Source: CAZZCS01 sp964652645
GTDB taxonomy: Bacteria > Cloacimonadota > Cloacimonadia > Cloacimonadales > Cloacimonadaceae
Length of the DNA: 14,899 nt
Assembly (NCBI GenBank): GCA_964652645.1
Contig: CAZZCS010000062.1
Location: 1 to 14,899, forward strand
Direction of reading: 5' to 3'
A program made the position numbers and the translations under genes. The notes under the pieces were generated by a model. The model was given only the letters and a program-made list of their open reading frames with translations, was not told where the DNA came from and ran no database searches. This document shows, piece after piece, positions 7,365-14,895 of this stretch; the first letter of the stretch is position 1, and each line of letters begins with the position of its first letter.

Positions 7365-9068
7365 TTAATGAGGCTCTGATCCGCCGGGCTGAACCTTTGT
7401 CACTAGTTCTCTATATTCATCATTGGAACCTAATAGGTCTACGTGAGACCCTTCCAAGACCATTCCAGTGCGATCGATGAATAGTATTCGGTCTGCTATG
7501 TTGATTCCAGTTTCTACGTCGTGACTGATGTATATTATCAATTTGCCCTGATCCCTGAGAGCTTTGATATCGGAAACTATGAGGTTTCTGTTTACCAAGT
7601 CCTGGGCAGAGCTAATTTCATCAAAGACGTAGATATCAGATTTTCTGAGGATGGAACGGATGAAGGCGATTCTCTGCTTTTCGCCAATGGATATATTCGA
7701 TCCCTTTTCGTTGATTTGCTTGTTTCCATCCCTGTCTATATTGAACCGCTGTAAAAGCTTTGCCAGGCGATCAGGATCGAGGGCTGAGATAAATTTTCGG
7801 ATGTTATCTATAATAGAGCCACAAAACATGAATGGCTCTTGATTGACAGAAGTGACAGCATCCCTCAAGCCTTTCAAATCCAGCTCTTTTATATCCATAT
7901 CGTTTAATCTGATTTCCCCCGTATAATCGCGATGCAACAGGGATAGCAATCCAATAAATAGTGTGGTTTTTCCGATACCGCTACGGCCGACTACAGAGTA
8001 GATATTTGCACGATCAAGAGTGAAAGTGGCATTTGATACTATCCGACGATTCTTGTAGCTAAAGGATACTCCTTGGAAGCTCAAACTCTCAATCGGGCTG
8101 GGGATCGATAGCCTGCCACTTTCCTCGTGAACCAGGCCTTTCAGTTCCATAACCCTGTCTATATAGAGTTTATCCGCAGCATAGTTTATACTGAGGCTGA
8201 TAAAGCTCTCCACGGATGTTAAAAAACGGGTATATAGGTAATTTACCAGGATAAAGTCACCTATAGTCATCAGACCTTTTGATATACGAAAACCCAAAAT
8301 CAGTAGTATGGCTGCCAGAGTAAACACTTGTATGGTCTGGTTGATTATCGACATCAAGTTTCCCACTAAATGCGCTTTGATGGTAGTGTTTTTCTGCTCT
8401 GTAAAGATCCCCTTTTTATTCAAATGATCTTCGGATTCATAGGCAAATAGCTTGATGGTTTCAATCCCATTCAGGGATTCGACGAGGGCATTTGAAGTTC
8501 TGTCTGATATATCGATAATCTGTTTATTTAACCTTTCTATCTTTTGGGAAATCTTGAATACGTTGAGGATGATCAATAATGATGCGATTACGCACACCAG
8601 AGCCACAGTATGATCAATCCATAGCAAAATCACAAATGAGGTGACCAGGACAATGAGGTCATATACTCCAGGCAGAATGCTTTGTGTGAGAATCATGCGG
8701 ACATTTGCAGAATCCTGAAAAATCCTATTTATCCAATGACCAATCCCCTGTTCCTGAATAAGCTTTAAGGGGGCTCTCATAACCCGATCGTAGAGGGTTA
8801 TCAGCGAATCAGCAAAGACAGTTTCCTGTAACCTGGAGATCAGGTACCGATACCCAGAGCTGACGATAAAAGACACAATGCCCAACACAGAAAACAGAAC
8901 GATATTGCGAAGCAGAATATCGAGGCGTTTTCCCAAGATCACATGGTCGATGATGTATTTGGTATAAAATGGAAACAGATAGGACACTCCCAGATTTACC
9001 ATCATGACTATGATAACCATCAGGAGCGGCTTTTTATAGGATCGTACAATGTACCAATATTTGCGCAT
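7365..9068 (-). CDS. ABC exporter, fused permease-ATPase, without peptidase domain
   Basis: A 567-residue half-transporter of the multidrug/peptide exporter type. Residues of about 1-310 are a type-1 exporter membrane domain with about six hydrophobic helices (for example 15-36, 53-73, 133-150, 155-170, 248-262). Residues of about 325-567 are the ATPase: Walker A GRSGIGKTT (361-369), Q-loop Q410, signature ISIGEKQR (459-466; the usual LSGGQ is altered to ISIGE), Walker B IYVFDE (D483, E484), and the switch His in ISHD (H516). It probably acts as a homodimer. Unlike classic bacteriocin exporters it has no N-terminal C39 peptidase, so leader removal would need another protease. It sits between the small peptide gene and the cobalamin radical SAM gene, which suggests it exports the modified peptide. 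A GGAG Shine-Dalgarno precedes the ATG. Confidence 0.9.
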   Translation of the reverse strand: MRKYWYIVRSYKKPLLMVIIVMMVNLGVSYLFPFYTKYIIDHVILGKRLDILLRNIVLFSVLGIVSFIVSSGYRYLISRLQETVFADSLITLYDRVMRAPLKLIQEQGIGHWINRIFQDSANVRMILTQSILPGVYDLIVLVTSFVILLWIDHTVALVCVIASLLIILNVFKISQKIERLNKQIIDISDRTSNALVESLNGIETIKLFAYESEDHLNKKGIFTEQKNTTIKAHLVGNLMSIINQTIQVFTLAAILLILGFRISKGLMTIGDFILVNYLYTRFLTSVESFISLSINYAADKLYIDRVMELKGLVHEESGRLSIPSPIESLSFQGVSFSYKNRRIVSNATFTLDRANIYSVVGRSGIGKTTLFIGLLSLLHRDYTGEIRLNDMDIKELDLKGLRDAVTSVNQEPFMFCGSIIDNIRKFISALDPDRLAKLLQRFNIDRDGNKQINEKGSNISIGEKQRIAFIRSILRKSDIYVFDEISSAQDLVNRNLIVSDIKALRDQGKLIIYISHDVETGINIADRILFIDRTGMVLEGSHVDLLGSNDEYRELVTKVQPGGSEPH

Positions 9069-9116
9069 CTTTACTCCATAATTACGTACGCCCAGTAGAG
9101 CTTACTTATTTGTGTG

Positions 9117-9230
9117 TTATTTTGGGTTGGTGTTGTGCCACACGTTTGCCCATATCTTATCGTAGAGCCCACGCGGTCTGTTTGGATTTCCGATCTTGTC
9201 TTTTTCTATTGATTTTACCAATAGATTCAT
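9117..9230 (-). CDS. Candidate RiPP precursor peptide (37 residues) with tandem aromatic tetrads
   Basis: A short gene in the gap between the SPASM enzyme and the exporter. Its ATG shares one base with the stop of the SPASM gene (TAATG, 9228-9232), so it is likely translated by re-initiation; no clear Shine-Dalgarno is seen. The N-terminal half (MNLLVKSIEKDKIGNPNRP) looks leader-like. Residues 23-34 read YDKI-WANV-WHNT, followed by NPK, so aromatics sit at 23, 27 and 31. WAN and WHN are aromatic-X-Asn motifs; such motifs are cross-linked side chain to side chain by three-residue cyclophane (triceptide) radical SAM enzymes of the Xye/Grr/Fxs kind. There is no Gly-Gly cleavage site and no Cys. 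The role as substrate is inferred from size, position and motif. The reading frame was checked codon by codon. Confidence 0.72.
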   Translation of the reverse strand: MNLLVKSIEKDKIGNPNRPRGLYDKIWANVWHNTNPK

Positions 9231-10375
9231 TATGTTGGGGCCTTGATTTGTTCTTGTTTCCATACATCCTCCACACTCAAACCGGGCGTACTTATGTTGC
9301 GCTTGATGTAATCGAATATCGTAGAAAATAACATTCTATATGCTTCACAGTAGAAATAGTGAGGCTGCATGTCATTGTGTTTTATGGTTCTTTCATAGAT
9401 GCACGCTCCGAAACACAGATTGTAGTAGCAGCAAGCTTTGCATTTATCAGACACGAAGACCTTCTTTTTAATCTCAATCTCTTTGGACAAGATTTGATGC
9501 CTCGAATCGGATACATTCCCCAGCCGGAATTCATCCCTTTTGATACTGGGGCATACGTATATGTCGCCATCTGGATAAATAGTATATGTGTATCCCAAGC
9601 ATGTGTTTGAAAACTTACAGATATTATCTGTACACCCCATCATGTTTTTCATGGGGTAAAAGAAATTGCTTATGATCAAATCTGGATTATCCATAGAAGT
9701 CCACTCATGGAATAAACCTACCAAAAATTCTCCATACTCAAGGGGGCTGATTGTATATTCAAAGGAACTGAATAAGAGGTCAGTAACGCAGGGGTTTACA
9801 GCGAATCTTTCTATATGGTTATCTATTAAAAAAGATATCAGTTCCTTATGTTTACCCAATAACGCCTTTGTTACCACAGACAGGATTCCAAACTGGATAT
9901 CGTTTTCCCGAAGCATTCTCAGATTTGCCATGATCTTATCAAAAACTGATATGCCATCCAGATCAAATCTGTTTATGTCATTTATCTGCCTTGGTCCATC
10001 CAAGCTTATACCAAACGAAAAATGCGCGTTAATGGCCAAGTCTACATAGTTTTCATTCAACAGAACTCCGTTTGTCTGAATGGAATTATCAATATAGAAG
10101 TCCGGAAAGATTTTTTTCTGTAAGCGATAGCAGGATTTAAAGAACTCGTGCCCCATGAGCAAAGGCTCGCCCCCATGGTATGAAAAATGGATGTATTGAT
10201 CTCTTTCTGCATTGATTTCTTTGATTAAGACCAGAGCTTTTTCCACTGTGCTGAGGCTCATCATCGGGTTTGTATCACTGAAGTTATCAGTGTCTTCACC
10301 TCGAACATAGCAGTACCGGCATCGCAGATTGCACGCATCTCCTGTGGAGATAATTACCGACAGGCTTTTATCCAT
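9230..10375 (-). CDS. Radical SAM/SPASM peptide maturase, candidate cyclophane-forming enzyme
   Basis: A 381-residue enzyme. The radical SAM 4Fe-4S motif is near the N-terminus (C15, C19, C22 in DACNLRCRYCYV), followed by HGGEPLL (67-73), QTNGVLL and FGISLDGP. This set is typical of the branch holding anaerobic sulfatase maturases and the RiPP maturases FxsB, GrrM and XyeB. The C-terminal SPASM domain shows NTCLGYTYTIYPDGDIYVC, LGN, and the Cys cluster KCKACCYYNLCFGAC with a later YFYC, enough for two auxiliary clusters. No sulfatase is encoded here, so a peptide substrate is likelier than anSME activity. The gene starts 19 bases after the small exported-protein gene, with a weak ribosome site, and its stop overlaps the start of the 37-residue peptide. 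Family assignment is secure; cyclophane chemistry is inference. Confidence 0.88.
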   Translation of the reverse strand: MDKSLSVIISTGDACNLRCRYCYVRGEDTDNFSDTNPMMSLSTVEKALVLIKEINAERDQYIHFSYHGGEPLLMGHEFFKSCYRLQKKIFPDFYIDNSIQTNGVLLNENYVDLAINAHFSFGISLDGPRQINDINRFDLDGISVFDKIMANLRMLRENDIQFGILSVVTKALLGKHKELISFLIDNHIERFAVNPCVTDLLFSSFEYTISPLEYGEFLVGLFHEWTSMDNPDLIISNFFYPMKNMMGCTDNICKFSNTCLGYTYTIYPDGDIYVCPSIKRDEFRLGNVSDSRHQILSKEIEIKKKVFVSDKCKACCYYNLCFGACIYERTIKHNDMQPHYFYCEAYRMLFSTIFDYIKRNISTPGLSVEDVWKQEQIKAPT

Positions 10376-10394
10376 AGTTGGATTTGGGTCTCGT

Positions 10395-10604
10395 TCACAG
10401 TTTTGCTACGTATAGGCTTCCGTTGAATTCGATAAAAATATAGATGCCATAGGGGTCATAGTACACAATTTTGATTTGCGGGTCTTGCAAGGATCCAACA
10501 TATTCTGGTAGCGTATCGGGATTGATGGAGGTGTAGTCCACTCCCGCGCAGATAAGATTGATTGAGATGAGTATAAGAGCTAAGATAACTATCATCTTCT
10601 TCAT
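10395..10604 (-). CDS. Small exported protein (69 residues) of unknown function in the RiPP operon
   Basis: The start is taken as the ATG at 10604, because AGGAG lies 8 bases before it; the alternative GTG at 10613 sits directly against that Shine-Dalgarno. The protein begins with a signal peptide (MKKMIVILALILISINLICA) likely cut after Ala20. There is a Cys near the site, but the residues before it do not form a good lipobox. The mature part of about 49 residues is rich in Tyr, Pro and Ile, with beta-like segments (IKIVYYD, GIYIFIEF, GSLYVAKL). I do not recognise it. It lies between the regulator and the SPASM enzyme and could be a self-protection protein, a partner in export, or a second substrate. 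A TATTAT at 10638-10633 may be a -10 element for the operon, without a good -35. Confidence 0.65.
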   Translation of the reverse strand: MKKMIVILALILISINLICAGVDYTSINPDTLPEYVGSLQDPQIKIVYYDPYGIYIFIEFNGSLYVAKL

Positions 10605-10680
10605 TTTGGTCACTCCTGTTAAATGTGTTGCTATAATAGAGTGTCCAAAATAAGGAAAGTGCGATGCTAGAATCGAATAT

Positions 10681-11781
10681 TTATGATTCCAGGAGTGAAA
10701 TTATTTTCTCATAACTCCAGATAGATCTGCCTATCTCTTTGGGAATATGTGTCTTAGCTGGTATGGGATGTACTCCAACAATTTCATTGCGTTTACAACT
10801 CTCGATCTTTATGCTATTCTTATCGTTCACGGAGAGAATCATCGTTGCGACTATAGGTCTGTTTTCTGGCGTCAAGTGAAAGATATGGAACCGGAAACGT
10901 CCATTTCCGATTATCGAAACTCCCCAATCATCAATCCTTGAGATACCCTGCATTAGATCATCAATCTCTTGATTGCCCTTTCGATTACTCCGCTTTGGAT
11001 CCTTTTCTGGGGCTGAACCTATCGACTGTATCATTCTGATAAACTTCTGGATTGCCAGGTATTGATGATAGTTCAAAATATCTCTTCCAGTTTCCCATCC
11101 CAAAGCCAGAAGAATCCGGGAGCGTAGATTTCGAATGACCCTAGCTTTTCTTTTTTGAGCCACTTTGTAGCTTACATTGAGATGAGCAGCATAAGAACTG
11201 GTGTTACTGAAGGCCAGCACAGTCTCATACTCTGCGTATTCCGGGCTCGACAGCACATCCTGAGTTTGGTTCTGATTCAAGCCTTCCAATGAAAGAGGTT
11301 CATCAGTCCATAATATACTCTGGATCAGGGCATACTCCATGCTGAGAGATTTGAGTAGTTCCTGCTCTTTGTTTTTGTTTTGGTAGTGTTTACAGAGCAT
11401 GTTGTGGGTCACTTGTTTGAGCCATAAACAGACATCTTTGATTACGCCCTTCGCTTTTAGGAGCTCGTGGATTGCTTCCTGGGAAACATCGAGTGATAGC
11501 TCCGGATCGTGAGTTTTGGAAAGTGAATAGCCGTAGGATGACTTCTGAAGGTACTCAAATACATCTTCCACTGCTTTGTTGTACAATGAAAGCACATACT
11601 CTGGAGTTGGGGTTGGAATGGTGCTCGCTATGGAGTCTTTTAGAATTCTGATGATGATGGTATTGGCAATATCGTCTGAGAGTCTCAAGTTCTGAAAATC
11701 AAAAGAACACCTCTTTTCGATTACATCAATTATCTCGTTATAGAGCTTTCTGTCAACATCGCTTGCGTATGGAGCTTTCAT
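10681..11781 (-). CDS. Sigma-70-like (ECF-type) regulator with extra C-terminal domain, divergent
   Basis: A 366-residue protein using the ATG at 11781, which has a GAGGT Shine-Dalgarno 6 bases upstream. A longer in-frame TTG start at 11808 has none. Residues of about 110-145 (WLKQVTHNMLCKHYQNKNKE) resemble sigma region 2. Residues of about 185-225 (SSYAAHLNVSYKVAQKRKAR, then IRNLRSRI) resemble a region 4 helix-turn-helix. The final 140 residues or so, after a basic linker (DPKRSNRKGNQ), form an extra strand-rich domain (RFRFHIFHL, IVATMILSV) not expected in a simple ECF sigma factor. It ends 76 bases before the small exported protein, on the same strand, so it may control or belong to the RiPP locus. 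The resemblance is weak, and another HTH regulator is possible. Confidence 0.5.
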   Translation of the reverse strand: MKAPYASDVDRKLYNEIIDVIEKRCSFDFQNLRLSDDIANTIIIRILKDSIASTIPTPTPEYVLSLYNKAVEDVFEYLQKSSYGYSLSKTHDPELSLDVSQEAIHELLKAKGVIKDVCLWLKQVTHNMLCKHYQNKNKEQELLKSLSMEYALIQSILWTDEPLSLEGLNQNQTQDVLSSPEYAEYETVLAFSNTSSYAAHLNVSYKVAQKRKARVIRNLRSRILLALGWETGRDILNYHQYLAIQKFIRMIQSIGSAPEKDPKRSNRKGNQEIDDLMQGISRIDDWGVSIIGNGRFRFHIFHLTPENRPIVATMILSVNDKNSIKIESCKRNEIVGVHPIPAKTHIPKEIGRSIWSYEKIISLLES

Positions 11782-11891
11782 AAAGTTACCTCTTCTCAGA
11801 ATTCTCAAGGTTCAGGAATTCCATCTGAAAGACTATTGCTCATGTCTTTATAAGAAACAGGCCAGTGTGTTATTTCCTTCTTTTGACTTCA

Positions 11892-11969
11892 GGCGCTTTC
11901 AAGCCCACGCTTAGGGAATCCGGCACAGTCTTGGAATAAGGCCTCTTAGCGATACCCCGATAAAGCGCC
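11892..11969. repeat. Inverted repeat GGCGCTTT / AAAGCGCC in the valS-regulator intergenic region
   Basis: Perfect 8-base arms at 11892-11899 and 11962-11969 enclose 62 bases that hold further short repeats (GGAAT twice, AAGGCCTC). It could be the closing stem of a structured leader or non-coding RNA, or an intergenic repeat element. The right arm runs directly into the C6 tract of the next hairpin. Confidence 0.35.
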
Positions 11970-11994
11970 CCCCTGCAGCATTGCTGAAGGGGGG
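11968..11994 (-). terminator. Strong GC hairpin downstream of valS
   Basis: CCCCCCT (11968-11974) pairs with AGGGGGG (11988-11994), with an inner CAGC/GCTG stem and a three-base loop. On the minus strand it lies 42 bases after the valS stop and is followed by GCGCTTTATC, a poor U-tract. It is a possible valS terminator, or an mRNA 3'-end stabilising structure. Confidence 0.5.
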
Positions 11995-12008
11995 ATGCAA
12001 GTACGAGT

Positions 12009-12031
12009 TGAGGACAAAGAATTTGACCTCA
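12009..12031 (-). terminator. Second hairpin just after the valS stop
   Basis: TGAGG-A-CAAA (12009-12018) pairs with TTTG-A-CCTCA (12022-12031) around a GAA loop, with one A-A mismatch. It starts 5 bases after the stop codon. There is no T run, so it is more likely part of a tandem hairpin 3' end with the GC hairpin that follows than a terminator alone. Confidence 0.35.
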
Positions 12032-12036
12032 TCTCC

Positions 12037-14685
12037 TTATGTCAAAGACTGAATCTGCTGCTGCAGGAGATCGACCTTGGTCTTTACCTCTGTATGTTTG
12101 GCGCGTTCTTTTTCGACTACTTCGGGCTTGGCATTGGCGATAAAGTTCTGGTTTGAAAGCTTATTATGGATGCTATTCAGTTCTTTCTCCAGTTTTTCAA
12201 GCTGTTTTCCCAGGCGTTCTTTTTCTGCTGCCAGATCGATCAGCCCGGTAAGGGGGATGAAAATCTCGATATTACGTACCACTCCGGCGATGGAGGGTTC
12301 CGGCTTGGCGATATCGGTGCCGACTGTCATGGAGGTCACCTTGGCAAGCTTGCGGAAATAGGCCTCATAATCCGTAAATAGAGCGCTTTGGGTGGCATCA
12401 GCCAGGCGAACATAGAGACTGATCTCGGTAGCTGGCTTGAGATCCACCTCTATGCGGAGGTTTCGGACTGTGGTGATCGCTTCTTGCATCAGCTTCATCT
12501 CGTCTGCGATATTGGGGTCGATCAGGCTATGATCTGCAGTGGGATAGGCTGCTATGATCAGCGCTGATTCCGGCATGGGATACTCGCTCTTGATAGCCTG
12601 CCAGATCTCTTCTGTGATAAAGGGCATGATGGGGTGCAGGAGCCGCATACAGCTCTGCATCAGATCCAGGAGGATGTATTTGACGGTGCGCTTTTTGGCT
12701 TCGTCTTCGCCGTAGAGCCTATCCTTGGAGAGCTCAATATACCAGGAGCAAAATTCGTCCCAGATGAACTGGAAGAGGCATTGGGCTGCATCATTGAGGC
12801 GCAGGTTCTGGTAGTGATCGTGAGTCTGGGCTATCACTTCTTGCAGACGGGAATAGATCCATTTGTCCACGAGTTCATACTGCCTCTCCTGCTCTGATGG
12901 CAGACCCTGGATATTTTCTGCACTCATCATAATAAAGCGGAAGGCATTCCAGATCTTGTTGGCAAAATTGCGTCCGGTATCCAGCATGGCGTCCGAATAG
13001 AAGACATCCGCGCCTTTGGGGGTACTGAAGATCATGGAAAAGCGCAGGGCATCAGCGCCAAACTGATCGATGATATCGATCGGATTGGGCGAATTACCGA
13101 GGGATTTACTCATTTTACGGCCGATCTCGTCTCTTACTGTGCCGTGCAGGAGTACGGTATCGAAGGGGATCATGTTCTTGAATTTGAGCGTGGACATGAT
13201 CATCCGGGCTACCCAGAGATAGATGATCTCTGGAGCTGTAATCAGGACGTTTGTAGGCAGGAAGTAGGCCAGATCTTCCGTTTCGTCCGGCCAGCCCATT
13301 GTACTGAAGGGCCAGAGCCAGGAGGAGAACCAGGTATCGAGCACGTCTTCATCCTGCCTGAAGGTAGCAGAGCCGCATTTGGGGCAGGAGGTTGGGGCTT
13401 CTTTGGCTACGATCATGTGTTGGCAAGCTTCGCAATAATAGGCCGGGATGCGGTGTCCCCACCAGATCTGACGGCTGATGCACCAATCCCTGATGTTATT
13501 CATCCAGTGCATATAAACCTTGGTCCAGCGTTCGGGCTGGAACTTCACTTCGCCGCTTTCAACCACGGCAATAGCTTGCTCTGCCAGGGGTTTCATCTTC
13601 ACAAACCATTGGTCGGAGAGATAGGGCTCGATCACGGTGTCGCAGCGGTAGCAATGGCCTACGGCGTGTTCATGAGTGTCGATCTTCTCCAACAATCCCT
13701 TCTCCGCAAGCAGACTCAGCACCTTTTCGCGGCAGGCATAGCGATCCAGACCGCTAAAATCAGCACCGGACGCCTCGTTCATGATGCCGTGTTCGTCCAT
13801 TACCAATAGCTGGGGCAGGTCGTGCCTTCTACCGATCTCAAAGTCGTTGGGATCGTGAGCCGGGGTCACCTTTACACAGCCGGTGCCAAATTCGGATTCT
13901 ACATACTCATCGGCGATGATGGGGATGGTGCGTTCCGTGAGGGGGAGCAGGATTTGCTTGCCGATCAGGTGTTTGAACCGCTCATCTTTGGGGTTCACAG
14001 CTACGGCAGTATCGCCCAGCATGGTTTCCGGTCTGGTGGTGGCAACTGTCACGCTGCCGCTGCCATCGGCCAGGGGATAGCGGATATGCCAGAGCTTACC
14101 GCTTTCATCGGAGTGTTCCACTTCGTCATTGGCCAGGGCGGTAACGCAGCGTGGGCACCAGTTTATGATATATTTTCCCTTGTAGATCAGTCCCTGCTCG
14201 TAGAGGGAAACAAATACTTCTTTGACGGCGCGGGAGAGCATTTCGTCCATGGTAAAACGTTGCCTGCTCCAGTCGCAAGAAGCGCCCAGGAGCTTGAGCT
14301 GTTCGATGATGATGTTACCCTTTTCGTGTTTCCAATCCCAGATCAGCTCGATCAGGCGTTCGCGACCCACCTGGTGGCGGGTTTGGCCTTTTTTGGCGAG
14401 GTCTTTTTCCACCATGTTCTGGGTGGCAATGCCGGCATGATCGACTCCGGGGAGCCAGAGAGTGGGCTCACCCAGCATGCGGTGAAAACGTACTACGACA
14501 TCTTGGAGGGTGTTGTTTAAGACGTGACCCATATGCAGGATGCCGGTCACGTTTGGTGGGGGGATCAGGATAGTGAAGGGCTTTTTGGCGGGGTCTTTGA
14601 TGGGGGTGAAAAAGCCGCCCTCTTCCCAGTATTGGTACCACTTCTTCTCGATGCCTTTGGGCTCGTAGGTTTTGTTGATTTCCAT
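12037..14685 (-). CDS. valS: Valyl-tRNA synthetase
   Basis: An 882-residue class I aminoacyl-tRNA synthetase that charges tRNA-Val in the cytoplasm; full length for a bacterial ValRS. Visible landmarks: the HIGH-type motif in PPPNVTGILHMGH (HMGH at 51-54), the CP1 editing domain that hydrolyses mischarged Thr (ATTRPETMLGDTAVAVNP near 215-232), zinc-type Cys pairs (C177/C180 with C345/C348; C418/C421 with C434/C437), and GRKMSKSLGN (KMSKS at 524-528). It ends in the typical tRNA-binding coiled coil, about 815-882. The ATG is preceded by GAGGAAG. It stands alone in the window. Its base composition is more GC-rich than that of the CBASS operon, as expected for a core gene. No T-box-like leader was recognised upstream. 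Confidence 0.98.
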   Translation of the reverse strand: MEINKTYEPKGIEKKWYQYWEEGGFFTPIKDPAKKPFTILIPPPNVTGILHMGHVLNNTLQDVVVRFHRMLGEPTLWLPGVDHAGIATQNMVEKDLAKKGQTRHQVGRERLIELIWDWKHEKGNIIIEQLKLLGASCDWSRQRFTMDEMLSRAVKEVFVSLYEQGLIYKGKYIINWCPRCVTALANDEVEHSDESGKLWHIRYPLADGSGSVTVATTRPETMLGDTAVAVNPKDERFKHLIGKQILLPLTERTIPIIADEYVESEFGTGCVKVTPAHDPNDFEIGRRHDLPQLLVMDEHGIMNEASGADFSGLDRYACREKVLSLLAEKGLLEKIDTHEHAVGHCYRCDTVIEPYLSDQWFVKMKPLAEQAIAVVESGEVKFQPERWTKVYMHWMNNIRDWCISRQIWWGHRIPAYYCEACQHMIVAKEAPTSCPKCGSATFRQDEDVLDTWFSSWLWPFSTMGWPDETEDLAYFLPTNVLITAPEIIYLWVARMIMSTLKFKNMIPFDTVLLHGTVRDEIGRKMSKSLGNSPNPIDIIDQFGADALRFSMIFSTPKGADVFYSDAMLDTGRNFANKIWNAFRFIMMSAENIQGLPSEQERQYELVDKWIYSRLQEVIAQTHDHYQNLRLNDAAQCLFQFIWDEFCSWYIELSKDRLYGEDEAKKRTVKYILLDLMQSCMRLLHPIMPFITEEIWQAIKSEYPMPESALIIAAYPTADHSLIDPNIADEMKLMQEAITTVRNLRIEVDLKPATEISLYVRLADATQSALFTDYEAYFRKLAKVTSMTVGTDIAKPEPSIAGVVRNIEIFIPLTGLIDLAAEKERLGKQLEKLEKELNSIHNKLSNQNFIANAKPEVVEKERAKHTEVKTKVDLLQQQIQSLT

Positions 14686-14814
14686 TGTTCTTCCTCTCTG
14701 TCTTTTAGTACGTTAGTTCATTTTGTGCCAATTTTGGGATGTGGAGAGTGACGTCAATAACAAATAAAGAAAGACCCTGGCATAATCGGGGTAGAGCTGG
14801 GTAGCTGTCGCCGT

Positions 14815-14844
14815 ATCGCAGCATTCCGATGCTACGATTATTTT
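14815..14844 (+). other. Hairpin with short T tract upstream of valS
   Basis: ATCG-C-AGCAT (14815-14824) pairs with ATGCT-A-CGAT (14829-14838) around TCCG, followed by TATTTT on the plus strand. It is terminator-like, but no plus-strand gene leads into it within the window, so its role is unclear. Confidence 0.3.
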
Positions 14845-14855
14845 GAATAGAACAC

Positions 14856-14895
14856 GGATCCCCAGGATCGCCAGGATCAGCGGGATCTTTTTTTT
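14856..14895 (+). repeat. Period-9 GGAT repeat ending in a T8 tract
   Basis: Four units of nine bases, each starting GGATC, run in register from 14856 (GGATCCCCA, GGATCGCCA, GGATCAGCG, GGATCTTTT), then T8 at 14888-14895. The outer words GATCCC and GGGATC can pair, so on the plus strand it also looks like an intrinsic terminator. Short repeats of this kind are scattered in intergenic DNA of several bacterial phyla. No plus-strand gene upstream calls for a terminator here. Confidence 0.5.

Noticed and set aside
9110..9331. 73-codon plus-strand frame across the small-peptide region
   Set aside because: Overlaps the minus-strand peptide and the SPASM gene end. Cys/Leu-rich with no ribosome site; the minus-strand peptide fits the operon far better.
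11782..11808. Nine-codon N-terminal extension of the sigma-like gene from a TTG start
   Set aside because: The internal ATG at 11781 has a properly spaced Shine-Dalgarno; the TTG has none.
13144..14520. Two long plus-strand open frames opposite valS (221 and 232 codons)
   Set aside because: They lie antisense to the secure valS coding sequence, show no recognisable domain, and are explained by its GC-richer codon use.
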